Shown: positions 10,922-22,696, numbered from the stretch's first letter. The stretch is DNA of 64,000 nt from Sarcocystis neurona (GCA_000727475.1 KL647314.1:356363-420362), one strand, 5' to 3'. Numbers and translations are program-made. Notes: generated by a model not told the origin, from the letters alone.

Positions 10922-11940
10922 AGCTACACACAACCTAGTAGACGGGACAGCCTACCGCTGTTGCTGCATCTGCTCTACCATGTCCTGTCACCGCACCACA
11001 CGTCTCTTGCTGCTGCTGATGATGCACCCCCCCCTGCTGCCTGTCCACAGAACCTTCTGCCTGCTGTCTCCCCACATGCCTCCGTTGTTAAACGTCCTCC
11101 ACGCGTCTCTGCAGGAACGTCCTCCCTGCCGCTGCAGCTAGCCCCCGCGCCCCTTCGCTCCTGCTGCTGCTGCTACGAGTACCCTACACGCCTTCCTGCA
11201 GCTGCTGTCCCCGATACTGCAGACGAATGCGACTGCCGCGGCGACACCGGTTTTGCTTGCCGCGGGCAAGCGCCAGTGCAGTCGCAGAAGAAATCCACAC
11301 GCGACTGCCGGTACGTGCTAGTACTGCTGGGCTTCGCTGCTGCTGCTTTGTCCCTCCTCTCGGGCAGCGCGTCTCTTTTCTGCCTCACACTAGACGCTAG
11401 GCAAGAACAGCAGCCGCTCGTTCCCGCTCTGGCGTCCCCTGCACCTGCCTGGACAGCAATTGCTGCTGTATACACTGCTGTTGCCGTCGCGCCTGCAGGC
11501 CTGCTGCTGTAGTGCCAAGCCCGCTCCTCCTGCTGCTCGTGCAGCTGTGTTCTGTGCTACTTGAGACACCAGTCCTGCTGTCGATAGTACTACATGCGAG
11601 CAGAAGCGCAGTCACCCCTGCTTTCTCCCGACTGGCAGCGGCTGTCGACGCCCACCTGCTCCTGTCTTTGCGTCGCGCTCAGGTGCTCTGTTGCCGCCTA
11701 CGAGAAAGTAGCACTGGGGTCCACACACTCGCACGCAGACACACGAAGATGCACTACTGTTTATATAGACTTGCACACCTCGCGGTCGGCGTAGTACTGC
11801 GTCTGACGTGTGCCTTTACGGCGGCTTCATCGGAGTGTAAGAGAAGCGTCCCGAAGTCGGCCCAACAGCCTCCTGTTCGTTGGCCGAGACGACGCCGGGC
11901 CCAGCTTATAGCAACCACCGAGCAGGCCTGCTGCTCCTCT
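10922..11940 (+). other. Ala/Ser/Leu-rich region with one hydrophobic segment
   Basis: A plus-strand frame of 183 codons (10961-11512) includes a non-repetitive stretch and a membrane-like segment, YVLVLLGFAAAALSLLSG, at about residues 122-139. It then runs into Ala/Val-rich sequence. Start, splice sites and family are unclear. The region may belong to an Ala-rich secreted or membrane protein, or be a decayed copy of one. Confidence 0.25.
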
Positions 11941-11949
11941 GAAGCCAGA

Positions 11950-12255
11950 AGAAACACTTTGGTGCTGCTGCTGCGGGCCCTGCTGCTGCTACTGGAGGTG
12001 CTGCTGCTACTGGCACTGCTGCTGCTACTGGCGCTGCCGTTACTGCTGGCGCTGCTGGTGCCACTGGCGCTGCAGCTGCCACCGGCCCTGCCGCTTCTAC
12101 CGGCCCTGCTGCTGCTACCGGCCCTGCTGCAGCTACCAGTACTGCTTCTCTCGGCGCAGTCCCTGTTGTGACTCTGGCGACCACGGCGGCGGTGCCCGCT
12201 ATCACTGTTGTGGATGCATTGATGGACGCTGCTGTGGCGAGGATACCCTGTTGAC
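11950..12255 (+). CDS. Ala-Thr-Gly repeat protein segment, unknown
   Basis: After an acceptor-like ctgaagccag|AAGAAA the plus strand reads KKHFGAAAAGPAAATGGAAA. It continues with a degenerate A-A-(A/S)-T-G-(P/G/A) repeat for about 55 codons, then a less repetitive tail containing TTAAVPAITVVDALMDAAVA, and stops at TGA 12252-12254. The complementary strand is also open (161 codons, Ala/Pro/Val-rich), so the coding strand is not certain. Such Ala/Thr/Gly arrays are known from structural or ice-binding-like repeats in other organisms. No such role is claimed here. Confidence 0.3.
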
Positions 12256-12469
12256 GAGAGGTCGAGCTATTGCCTGTGGATGTGTTGCAGAAGCTACATA
12301 GGACACAGTGGATCGTTATTGGGCGGGCTGCGTGGCGGCTAAGAGCTACTGTATCTTTCTGCCGAGAGGAGAAGTCGGGGTGTACGTACACCGGAAAGCA
12401 CGGTCGTCAGCCAAGCGGTCGTCAGTGGTACGGAGGAGCCTCCACGTCTTCGCTGACGCGGGTCTTCAG

Positions 12470-13300
12470 GAGGCGTGCACGCGGATGCATATATGTATGC
12501 ATACACGCATGTACGTAGGTATGCGTGAATGTATGTCTGTGCAAATACATGTATGTACTCATTTACGTCTACATACATAGATAGAAGTCCAGCGGCAACA
12601 AATGAGGATGTGTGTCCGCATTCACGCAGACACTTCGTGCGGAAGAGCAGACGGGAACGAGAAATATATGGCTCTACGCAGGTTTGTCCCCGCTATTGTC
12701 TTTCTGTGTAAAAATCGCAAGAGGGCAGCAGCCGGAGTCGCAGCAGTAACCCCAGCTGGAAGGCAGTGACGACGACTTCTCCAGTGCGACTCCGGCTGGT
12801 GTTGCGCACGGGCTTGGTTAGTGTTCTGCTGCTGCTGCCGAACTTGACAGTTGTTGACAAGGCCATAGAGGCAGGTGAAGAGGGCAGGTCGACTACACAA
12901 AACAGCAGTACATTTGAATAGCAAAAGTACCAGCACAGACCCCGAAGGAGAACGAAAAATGCGGCACCTGTTCTACGGCGTGCGTTGCGAGCAGCTGTCA
13001 AAGCGGCAGCGGAAGCAGAATACCTGGAGACTGGCTCGCCTCTGTGCTCTCTCCTGCGCACGTGCAGACCGCTTCCAAGCCGCTCCTGCTGCTTGAGCAA
13101 AAAGAGGCGGGAGAAGACCAGGCGACGGCAGAGCAACCGCAGCCGCAACAGGAGCGGCACTAGTAGCAGTCGCCGCAGCAGCAGCGGCACCGCAGTAGTA
13201 GCAGCAGCAGCAACGCCAGGTGCCGCTGTGAAAGCTCGCACCAGCACAAGCGGCACCAAGGCGGAAAAAGGAATTCTTCTCTTGGTATAGACGTGATCAA
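12470..13300. other. Transition from repeat-rich to repeat-poor sequence
   Basis: ATGTATG/CATAC motifs lie at 12485-12580. From 12690 to 13290 both strands are open: minus 188 codons, plus 101 codons with an Arg/Ser-rich end. There is a GCA/GTA-rich stretch at 13140-13230. No recognised domain. Confidence 0.35.
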
Positions 13301-14243
13301 GCGGTGCATGACGTTAATGACTGCCGCTTCATTCAGAAGGGGATGTACCGTGCACAGCTCTGGTTATATCAAGAAAACTGTGTCGGACTTGGAGAACGGC
13401 GGAAGCACTTGAGACCGTTGCGGCAATTGATTGCACTTGATACTGCTGTTACTCCTACAGCCATATACATTATTGCTGCCGTTGCAACTATTGCGCTGCG
13501 TTGGTGCCGGTGCGGCTCTGCAGCAGCGGGCTGCAGGCGTAGTCTACCGCGTATAATCATATTGGCGCCACGGTGGTACACTGGTTGTCCACATCCGTGT
13601 CCGGCCCCCCCCCGAATGTTTCCTGCGCAGAGGAGGTAGTGTCAAGTGCAGCAGCAGGCGTGGGCCGCAGTCGCCTCGGTCCACAGGTACAGCAGCGGTG
13701 ATGTTGTCTGCTAGCCTCGAACAAACACCGAGGAACCGTCGCCGCAGCCGTTCCGGCGCAGTCACTGGTCTGTTATGGTACCACTGGCAGGCCGGTCCTT
13801 TGCAGGGGGTGCTGCTGTTCTTGCTGGTTGGTGGTCTGTTGTTGTGCTGCACTTGTTGTTGCCGCTGCCGCAGCCGGTGCAGCATCCGCTGCGCCGGGGC
13901 CAAAGCGCCGCAGTCTCGCGCGCAAGCGTTGTCCATTTTCCACTCCCCCTGCGGCATATCAGTGTGCTGTTGGGTCTGTACGGCCTGGTTGCTGTCGTCG
14001 GGGGTGGGTGAGGCTGGTGTTGCGTGGTAGAGGAGCGCACCGAGGTGTTGCAGCAACAACGCCGGTGCCGAGTCCATCAACAGCGGTATGGTCCTCTGCA
14101 ATGACGAGATTACTCCTTAGCGACCACAAAACCAGCTGTTGCTGCAACGGTTTACGTAGCAGAAGAGGCTCTGGAGGCCCCGCCGTGACATCAGGTAGCA
14201 TAGGGGTGGTGGGTGGGGGTTGGTTGGCGCACAATAACCACGC
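13300..14243. other. Repeat-poor block, decayed Ala/Val-type triplets, no gene assigned
   Basis: Simple repeats become rare. Scattered GCTGTTGCC/GGTGCC stretches (for example 13435-13520 and 13830-13890) look like degenerate triplets. Overlapping open frames on both strands exist (minus 13544-14101; plus 13698-14262), none with recognised homology. Confidence 0.4.
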
Positions 14244-15279
14244 CTACAACAGCGTACGTTGAAACCGGAATACATTCGACTGCTGAATGCCCAAGCATTC
14301 AGCAGCAGGGAGCCGGCCACACGCAGCTACGCTGGAAAACACGTCTGTCACGGGTAGATACTGGAAGGGTTCCCGATACAAGAGTGCCAGTAAGCAGATA
14401 CACACACAAAGCGTCACATCCACGCGTCTACTGTCGACCAAGGGGCGTCCTTCACCACTGACGCTGTCCGCATGAAGCAGGACGGAGACACAATGGGACA
14501 AAGTATGAAAAATTTGCGTAAGGAACTCAGTGAGAACTGCCCACGTGTAAGCAAACCTTCTCATGTGTAGAGATGTGCTGTACAAACACTGCATGGGGGC
14601 TGGCCATGTACCTTGACTTGCATGGCAGTGGAAAAGAATGCTACGTTTCGGGCGTGCAGCTCTGCCTTGAGCCAGGCGCTTCTACAGTCGCGTGAACTGC
14701 AGGACAGCGTGAAAGTATCTGCGAGATCTGGGCTTGTAGAAGCTTCAAGGCTGTATTTTTTCAGCGGCCAATTTGCGAACACCAACTCACAGCAACAACT
14801 GCACATGAAGAAGTCAAAGACTGCGTGGTGTACTAGTAAAACACTGGTGAAAGTGGCAGACTGTATGGTCGGACAGTGGCATAGGTGAGTACGAAGAAGT
14901 AGCAGGCTGCGCGGTGGATTAGTTAAACATCGTTAAAGGTGGCACACTGTATGGTCGAGCAGTAGCACGGCGTTGTACGGGAAGCGACGCGATGCACGAC
15001 TATGGAGTTACAATTGCGGAAGACGCCCTGAGAGCGCGTCCACGTAGATGGTGTTGAGGAAGAACTTATTCTTGAACAGTGGTTTCGCCTGCGTTCACCA
15101 GCTCTTGAGAATTTTCCGTCTAGCGGAGCGAGAGCAACTGTGAGGTCATCAAGCACACCGGAAGATGAATCCACGCGACTAGCGATTGTGGTACACGAAG
15201 TCCCACAGCGGGAGAACACCTTGTAGAGAAATCTACTCGTGGTAACCAGAATGGAGGAACAAAGAATTCGAAGTCGCAA
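14244..15279 (-). CDS. Candidate five-exon gene, C-terminal part, function unknown
   Basis: Five minus-strand segments have consensus splice ends and agreeing phases: 15220-15279, 15012-15064, 14612-14798, 14432-14536 and 14244-14360 (stop TAG). Together they encode 174 residues. The peptide is non-repetitive and cysteine-containing, with pieces such as FFLNTIYVDALSGRLPQ, ELVFANWPLKKYSLEAS and APWSTYLPVTDVFSSVAACG. No family is recognised and 5' exons are missing. In this roughly 50% GC block, open segments of this size occur by chance, and other frames also look protein-like. The chain is therefore a hypothesis based on phase consistency, chiefly the 62-codon exon 14612-14798 ending QVK|gtacat. 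Confidence 0.27.
14280..14305. repeat. Perfect inverted repeat, 11-bp arms
   Basis: CTGCTGAATGC, loop CCAA, GCATTCAGCAG. A compact potential hairpin inside the last segment of the candidate gene at 14244-15279. It is not followed by a T-run, so it is not terminator-like. Confidence 0.9.
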
Positions 15280-17517
15280 CTGTTTGGTCATGTACATGTG
15301 TGTATAAAGGCTAATAAAAAGTATTCTGGTACGTTACCAAAAATCGTTGGGTGGCTTAACAGAAAGTACTGTGAAATTGCCCTCGTTGAGCTAGCACTCC
15401 TCGTCGATCATTTCTAACATCAGTGTCTGGTGGGGCCAGGTGATGTTATCGGGGCGCATCAGGCACAGGGAGCTTCCGACAAACCGACATGCACTACCAC
15501 AGGGAGGCACACGCACACACAGACAAATACAAACAGACACACACATACACAGTACGTATATGTATATATGGACGCGGAGACGACCACATAGGAGGGACAG
15601 CTGCGTACAAGAAGCTATGATACGTAGTCAGGAGGGAGCTCCCCAGCGTGGCAGTGAAAGCTTAAGCGGCCCACTCGACTATGGTTCTACATCGTAGTTA
15701 CGGGCGTATTCCCGCGTAAAGAATTTCCTCCATGTTGGAAGGATAAATTTTGTAGTCGTTGCTGTTACACTGGTGTTCCTACGCTGCCTTTTACTACTGA
15801 TAATGAGCGCTGCTCCCATATGCTTATACTTTTGAGTCACCAGTTCGTGGTTCTCGGGGGGTGCCGTCGGCCGAAAAGTGAACGAATCGCATCAATCGGA
15901 CGCTATCGATATTTCTGATGCGCCACCGTCTCCGAAACACTGCCGCCATACAGGGTCTGTTGATGTGCAGTATTGTTAAGCACCACGTCGTGCTCTTCAC
16001 TGTTATAGGGTGCGGACGCCACGCGACTCCTCCAGCGCCATGGTGCTGCACCATACTGTCTCGCAGCTGCTCCTGCAGGTCAACACTTTGGTTGCCGGTG
16101 CTGTTGCTGCTTCCCCGCACACGTCGAGCTCTTACCGTCCCACATATGCTCCACGAAACAGCCTCTTACTGCTGTTGCTGCTCTTCGCCGCTGGTGCTGA
16201 GGAAGCTGGTTTCCAAGCCGGTATCCGCTCATGCTGCTGGTGAGCGGTCCTCGAGTGTTCCTTGCTTCAGAGATTGGACCTGAAGAAGTCTCGAAAAGTT
16301 TGTTCGACGCGTAGCACGTTTGACACTTATATCATATACCTCTACTGCGGTTTCTCTTCCACCCATAAAAGCTGCGCTTATCTGGCCTTGCCGTCTCCGC
16401 TGGGCACCGACGAAAACGTGCATCCACATCCGGGGGAAGGAGTCTAAAAGGACAAAAAAGAAATAAGAAACGCACAGGTACCCCGGTGAAGGAAGTGAAG
16501 AAATTCGCGTGCTTTGCTCACAGCAAGCGGATAAATGAGAGTTTTCGTCGCACCTTGGAAGGGCTGTACCTGAAGGTTTCCCTTAACCCGGATGCTGTCC
16601 GGCATGTCTATCCCGGTACCCCCACTTCCTGAGGTGTTGAATATGTCTACAAGTAGGTGTGCGTAGCTGTACGTATATAGCTGCATAAAGGTCTGTACAC
16701 GCACTCAGAAGTCGTACGCACGTGGGTGCTACGGATGCATGTACGTGTCTTTTGTACAACAGCAGTGAAGTATACGGGCATCCGTTTGTGCCCGTATGTA
16801 ATTTCATTCTGATGAACCTCCAAGTAGCAATGGAGGCGGGACGTTCCTCCAACGACATGTTCACCGTCTTGCCGAACTCCTTCAGCGCAGGAAGTCATCA
16901 GTACACGTGTAGTGGACTGCGTCATACGCCTGAAGAAGTGTGCATTATTTGTACGGTTTATCCCGCGAGGTAGAAGGCGTATTATATTTGCTTGTAACGA
17001 CAGAGTAACTCACTCCTGCTGCGGCGAAAAATACGGCAATGCGCCTACTTCTTTGCCAGTATTTTCTGCTGAACAGAACCATGTATACGTTCGACGTAAG
17101 GACGCCCTTACTTTGCGATTATCACCTTCATAATGGGATAGCCTTCCCCTGCACGCGTGGCGGATGCTTCCTTCCTTACATTGCGTTGCACGTCTTTGGA
17201 TACTGTGGGAACGCAAGAGAGGCCTTTGCTTGTAAATTTGGATACTAAGCGAGGGTTTGGTGTGGTCGTAAGTACGTGAATTTTTTGTGCGCAAGGATAG
17301 CGTTGAAGTGTGACCCCTTATGGAGCTTCACGCTTGACACGTGTATGACGGACGTACTAACTGTCATCCGCAGTGCCAGCAGTGAGCATATCTAATCTAT
17401 ATTAAAGAGAGATAGGGACGTGCAGAGGTGACGTAGTTCACTCAAGCGCGGGTCGCATGTCCACATGTAACCACATGAGTGCCCCAGCCTGTTATTTTTC
17501 AGATGTAGGCGTGTGAA
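15280..17517. other. Repeat-poor block without an assigned gene
   Basis: Mixed sequence. Only weak simple repeats (CA motifs near 15505-15565). Several short open stretches on either strand read like protein, for example minus 15824-16120, minus 16444-16704 and both strands over 16583-16970. I recognise none, and opposite strands are equally open. No RNA gene was seen. Confidence 0.4.
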
Positions 17518-17775
17518 TGGTAAAGGAATATTCTAATGGTTATCTGCAGTGATACTCCGTAAAAAAATAACTCAGACATGTGAATGCGCTCACTTGGAGT
17601 CTTCAGAAAGCAGACAAGTCAATAATCAAGGAATATCCTAATGGCTATCTGCAGGGGATACTCCGATGAAAAATAAATCAGACACATGAGTGAGCTAACG
17701 TGGAGTCTTCAAAATATATAGACATTGTTAATGGTAAAGGAATATCCTAGTGGTTATCTGCAGGGATACTCCGGG
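17518..17775. repeat. Tandem repeat, about 105-109 bp, two and a half copies
   Basis: Units starting with (a)aaggaatatyctaatggttatctgcag occur at 17523, 17628 and 17737. The second part of each unit (actccg..aaaataa.tcagaca.atga) is also shared between the first two. The third copy is partial. No coding meaning is apparent. Confidence 0.9.
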
Positions 17776-18191
17776 GCAACGTGGCTGACGTGCTCCGAGT
17801 AACTTACTACACTGCATGTATTCCAGTAGTACCTGCGAAGATACTCTTCGGAAATGTAGAGTGTCGATGTTGTCAGTGGATATTCGCTTGAACCTGCCGC
17901 TTCCTTGTCAGATGCAGCCTCACACTCCTGCGAACCGCACATGTATGTTTGGATATGTGTGTGTACACATATGTGCACCGACTACCCCCACGCTTTCCTC
18001 CACACTTCCACACCTGTTAACATGACCATGTACGGCTACCATACACGTACGGCCACCTGAGTAGTTCTCGAGCTTACAAAATTCAAGGATCGTCATTCGG
18101 AAACCCTACGCAGGAGTTGTCACACCTGTTTCTACTGTCGCATCGTACACGACAGCTGTACACTACAGGTTTTTCGTACAGTCCCGTGCCT

Positions 18192-18596
18192 GATGCTTAT
18201 TCCGCGTGGAGCAGGCTCTGTTCATTTGTACGTGTGTATGCACTTGTGTATTATAACTATATGCGTGGTCACACAAAGGAACAAAAAGTTCCACTAGGCG
18301 GGCTCCCAAGTACTCGGTTTCAACCCCTCCCGTTACGAGCAGACTAGGTAGTATTGACCGCACTTATTTGTACTTCATAAAGCGTTTTCCGTTTTGGTGC
18401 TTATTCCGCGTGGAGCAGGCTCTGTTCGTTTGTACGTGTGGATGCACTTGTATCTTATGGCTATATGCCTGGTCACACAACCGAACAAAAAGTTCCACTA
18501 GGCGGGCTTCCAAGTAGTCGGTTTCAACCCCTCCAGTTACGAGCAGACCAGGTGGTATTGACCGCACTTATTTGTACTTCATAAAGCGTTTTCCCA
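18192..18596. repeat. Tandem duplication, 204-bp period
   Basis: 18192-18395 and 18396-18596 are near-identical from gcttattccgcgtggagcag to tacttcataaagcgttttcc. Each copy carries a GAACAAAAAGTTC inverted repeat (for example 18279-18291). On the minus strand each holds a similar open frame of 62-63 codons (18163-18363 and 18364-18567) with stops between copies. The sequence shows a local duplication; function unknown. Confidence 0.93.
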
Positions 18597-18599
18597 CCC

Positions 18600-19860
18600 G
18601 GGAGGTTACGCGTCGCAGGCCATGCGATGCCACTGGCCAAGCAGTCGTGGAAGGGAGTGCAGCTTCGCGAACCTCCGTGGAGAAGCGTTCCTCGTCAAAC
18701 ACGGTCATTTCCGTGTTCCACTAAATTGCAGAGCTTATCGTCTACGACGTGTTGGTTACGCTCTCGAGCGGCGATATACCTAGCAGTGGCATGTCCAGCA
18801 ATTACATTCACTCCTCACTAACGCATCCGCCAGCGTCTATACGTGACAAATCTTGCCGCAGTGGCGTCCCCTAGAGAAAGGAGATTTCGTCCATGTTTTG
18901 CGTAGTCATGGTACAAGCGCCTTCATCGGAAGAAGTGCGACGCATGTAGATATGTATAAGCGGACGCTCACGTAGTTCTGTCCTGTCCACCTTTCTGTCT
19001 GTGGGCACAACTGCCTGATCATTCTCCCTTCTCTTGGACCTCTCCTGCGCACGTCCCAACTGGTGCGGTGTGTCCCAGGGAATCTTAAAGTTTGTGGTTT
19101 GCCAACAGTGCGGGGCGCGTACGGATCTACATCTATTATGTTCCCTTCTGTCTACACACATACGTGTGCATAAGAGGCGATCAAAAGGTAGACACATCAT
19201 ATGTTTGTCCGGCACGCTGCTCAGCTGTCTCGTGCGTGCAAAACCATGAGGATGTTCGGGCTTTCACCGTGCTATAGGTAACTGCCGTCTCTTTGTTGAT
19301 GACGTAGTGCGCAGACCGAAATTTTTGCGCACATACATATGTATGTGTCCAACGCAGTACTGGCAATGCAAGAATGCCCAGCGCGTCCCACAGTTTCTAC
19401 GATTTACAGAGAACAGCAAGATATTTGATGTATTTGCAGACTACCACACCTCGCGGCAGACTTCTGTGCACATATGCAATGTAGTAAGTTCTGTTCTGCT
19501 CAGGTCCTTCGTTGACAACGTTTTTAAAAAGTCTTCTTCGACACGCTTCGTGTAACCAGTGTACTGTCTCGGACGACTGAGGAGCTCGTATGGAGGGATT
19601 CTACTGGCTCATAAAAGCGCCATCCGCATCCCTGAACAAAGAGGAGTTCTGGCGCCTCCAACAGAGTATAGTAGTTGCTTTTGCGTGTCTGCTGCCGTGG
19701 TGACCAACCCAAGAAGGGGCGGTGCGGGGGTCAGCATGACAGGGTCAGGCAAAGTCTCCTTTGCCTGGAACAGATGTGCTCACAGCCTCTCACGCTTGCC
19801 GTGGTAGCTGTCGTGGTTCTCGCATTACCGCTCGTAGTGGGAGTGTCGCTCGACGACGAG
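18600..19860. other. Repeat-poor block, nothing assigned
   Basis: Non-repetitive sequence with short opposing open frames (60-114 codons). No recognised motif, RNA gene or mobile element. Confidence 0.4.
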
Positions 19861-19867
19861 ATACGGC

Positions 19868-20345
19868 AATAGTAGTAGTAGTAGTAGCGGTAGTGACGGC
19901 AATAGAAGCACTACTGGAAAACTAAAGCAGCAAACTACCGTATGTTGACAGTATTAGTGGCACCACTTGTGGTGCAGCTGGGGAAGCACGAAAAGCAACG
20001 CGGATTTGACGTTGTGGTCGTAAGGCTGTGAAAAGTAGTGGAAGTGGTAGTAAGATTAATACTAGAAGTAACACTACAAATAAAAGCAACAAGACTAGTG
20101 ATAGTCGTAGTAACGAGGGCAATGCGAGTGAGGGTGAGTATAGTAAAAAATACTAGCAACGACGCAGTAGACGCGGCACGTACAGTGTCTGCAGCACGAC
20201 TCAGGTGCTCCAAGTAGTTTTAGCTGCAGTAGAGGTAATACTCAAAGTCAGTTTAGTACCATTAGTGATGGTGGTCACTGCAGCACCAGTTGCAGAACCA
20301 GTTCGAGTGTTCGCACGACTAGTGGATGCGTAGTACTGCTGTTGC
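19868..20345. repeat. Degenerate AGT/GTA triplet field
   Basis: It starts with five perfect GTA/AGT units (19870-19890). It continues as degraded AGT/AAT/GTA triplets, readable on the plus strand as Ser/Asn/Thr-rich with stops. This is a second decayed triplet class, different from the CAG arrays of the repeat-rich blocks. Confidence 0.6.
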
Positions 20346-20648
20346 GAGCGCTAAACGTAATGACACCTAAACGGCGCCGGGCATCTTTCCTCTTGTCGAG
20401 TAACACAGACTTCGGCGTCCTGTGGAAAACCGTCACAAGTGCCGTCCAAGAACACTCTTCACTGGTGCTCCTTCTGGTGTAGACGTTCGAGTGACGGGAA
20501 CATCACGTCGCCCGCGTAAATCCAAACGTGATGCTTGCTTTCACAAACGTTTTGTACGTTTGTCTGCATGTACCCCCGCAAGGCTTAGTCGCTCCGCACT
20601 TGAGGTGCGTGTTACTGGAGTCAAAAATTTCATAAAACAACTTTGACA

Positions 20649-20834
20649 CGGTTTTCTTCACTCAGGTCCAACATTTTCCCAATGACACAACGCTTCTGTA
20701 AGTTCGTGCTCCTGCGCCTCCAGCCCGCCGTCAACAGACGGCGGTTTTCTTCACCCAGGTCCAACATTTTCCCAATGACACAAAGCTTCTGTAATTTCGT
20801 ACTCCTGCGCCTCCAGCCCGCCGTCAACAGAGCC
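20649..20834. repeat. Tandem duplication, 93-bp period
   Basis: 20649-20741 and 20742-20834 differ at only a handful of positions. The period is 31 codons, so all frames continue through the junction. Both a plus frame (SNIFPMTQ..FVLLRLQPAVNR) and minus frames are open. In one minus frame (copy GLEAQEYEITEALCHWENVG against GLEAQEHELTEALCHWENVG) the changes are mostly conservative or silent. A duplicated exon on the minus strand is possible but unproven. Confidence 0.93.
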
Positions 20835-20879
20835 GGCTCGAACAAATCTCACTATAAACTCCTCATTCTCTCGAGGGCG

Positions 20880-22000
20880 CTTGTGGTGGGACAGCCTTTG
20901 CTGCTGCATACAGATACACGCAGACAGACACAGCAGCAAACGCACCCAAAAAGCCACGGCACGCGTGCACCACTAGCAGCACACGTAGCAGCGAAGAAAG
21001 TGACAGCAGCGGCGCACAGAGTGGCAGCTGCAAAATTCTTATCTACAAAGGTAGGAGTCGCACGGCTAGCACCGCACAAACACGACCAGTAACACAGCCC
21101 ACCGCGGCAGCATGGTGGTCAGGGCCGCACCTTCAAAGGCAGCCTCAACGCGACGAGCAGGTGCGGCACCAAAATTGCGCGTTTCACGCCGTTAGCTACC
21201 ACAAGAGGCACCCGCAGCAGCACCAACAACAGCAACTCTCACAGAAGCAACAAGACTACAAGGCGTAACATCAGTGGCAGTCCCAGCGGCTTGTCGCAAC
21301 AGGCGGCAGACGAAGGAGGCACATATGAACACAAACGTAGTAGTAGCACCTACAAGAGGTATAATTGTCGGCAGCACCAGAGTCAAGCAGAGCACCACTG
21401 ACAGAGAGAGAATCGCCAGCAACAGGTGCACGAATGCCAAAGACAACAAGTGCAACACCAGCAACGACGGTGCAGCTCTACCTGTGTTTGCGAAACTAGT
21501 CTTTTCTTCGTTAAAAAAAAAAGAACAACTGGGCCACCAGGACACACGCAGCGGCTAGCCGACCCAGGCAACGTTCGCAGCATCCGCTGTATCGTGTGCA
21601 AGGCACGCGGACTCCAGCAAACGGGAGCAGAAAGCAATGCAGGGGAAAGTATACACGTTAACATAGACGTGTGAGCATGCCCGCGTCCCTACGTCAGCGC
21701 GTACAGGTGTCCATCTGTACAAATACGTGCACGCGTACATGTCCATCTGTACGAATATGCAAATATATATACATATACAGATAGATAGAGACACGCAGAT
21801 AGAGAGAGAGATTGGGGAGAGACACAAAGATATGCACGAGCAGCCGACAGCGGTTTAGCACGTAGGATGAGTCTAGCTCTTCTCTTTGGTCTCTCTTTGT
21901 CAGGACAGGGGACTGGAAAACGACTAGAATAGAAGACCCGCTGCAAGCTACAGATGCCACACACCTTTCTCTTGCTATCTTGCATACGACTACTTCAGTA
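20880..22000. other. Return of CAG/CA motifs; no gene assigned
   Basis: Degenerate GCAGCA/ACAGCAGC stretches (20930-21250), a poly-A/AAG stretch at 21520, and TA/GA motifs at 21755-21830. An open plus frame at 21274-21558 lacks recognised homology. Confidence 0.4.
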
Positions 22001-22017
22001 GACTTCGTCCAGTTCAC

Positions 22018-22370
22018 CTACATGCATATCCGTGTATGTACGTATATATATATATATGTGTAGACAAATAAATAGATACATAAATAGATTCTCGGAATAC
22101 ACAGGTGGCACATGTCTGTTTGGGTATACGTAGCACAGGAGGAGATGCGGATGACTACACGTTCGTAGATTTTGTTAAAGGCAGTTATCACGCTCTTCAC
22201 ACTTCCCTCAACAGTGCTTGTCATCATCTAGCTTCTGTACTGCGTACGACTCGCGGTCGAAAATACGTGTCACTGTCTGTGTCCACGTGTACAATCACAC
22301 GCCCTACGCTTCCCGATACGTATGCTACAGCCACCTTTACATCTTTCTTTATGCGGGTATTTACGTACCC
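22018..22370. other. TA run and short opposing open frames
   Basis: A TATATA run near 22043-22058 is followed by a segment open on both strands (plus 22105-22374; minus ending near 22210). Neither is recognised. Confidence 0.35.
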
Positions 22371-22696
22371 GTAAGGACGCGTTTACACATCTGAAGCACA
22401 TCTATAATGCAAGCCTGTAGGTGTGGGTAACGACAAATACAGATGAGTACGCCCTTGGGGAAACTTGCCTCAATACAGCAGCCCATCGAAGAGAAGCACT
22501 GGGTCTGCGTAAAGGTTATGAGATCTGCTGCAGACTTGATGAGACGAAAAAGTCTTGACTCTGTTCGTCTTTCTGTCTGGATACCGCGTGGCAGGTGTTA
22601 CACATGTACACGACTATATATACATGTGTGCACACGTGTACGCACGGAGGTCTATGCACGTATGCAGGTTTGTGTGGAAGCAAGTACTCTCATGTT

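Noticed and set aside
13544..14101. 185-codon minus-strand frame that reads like protein
   Set aside because: The opposite strand is equally open with a hydrophobic segment; no homology or splice evidence to choose.
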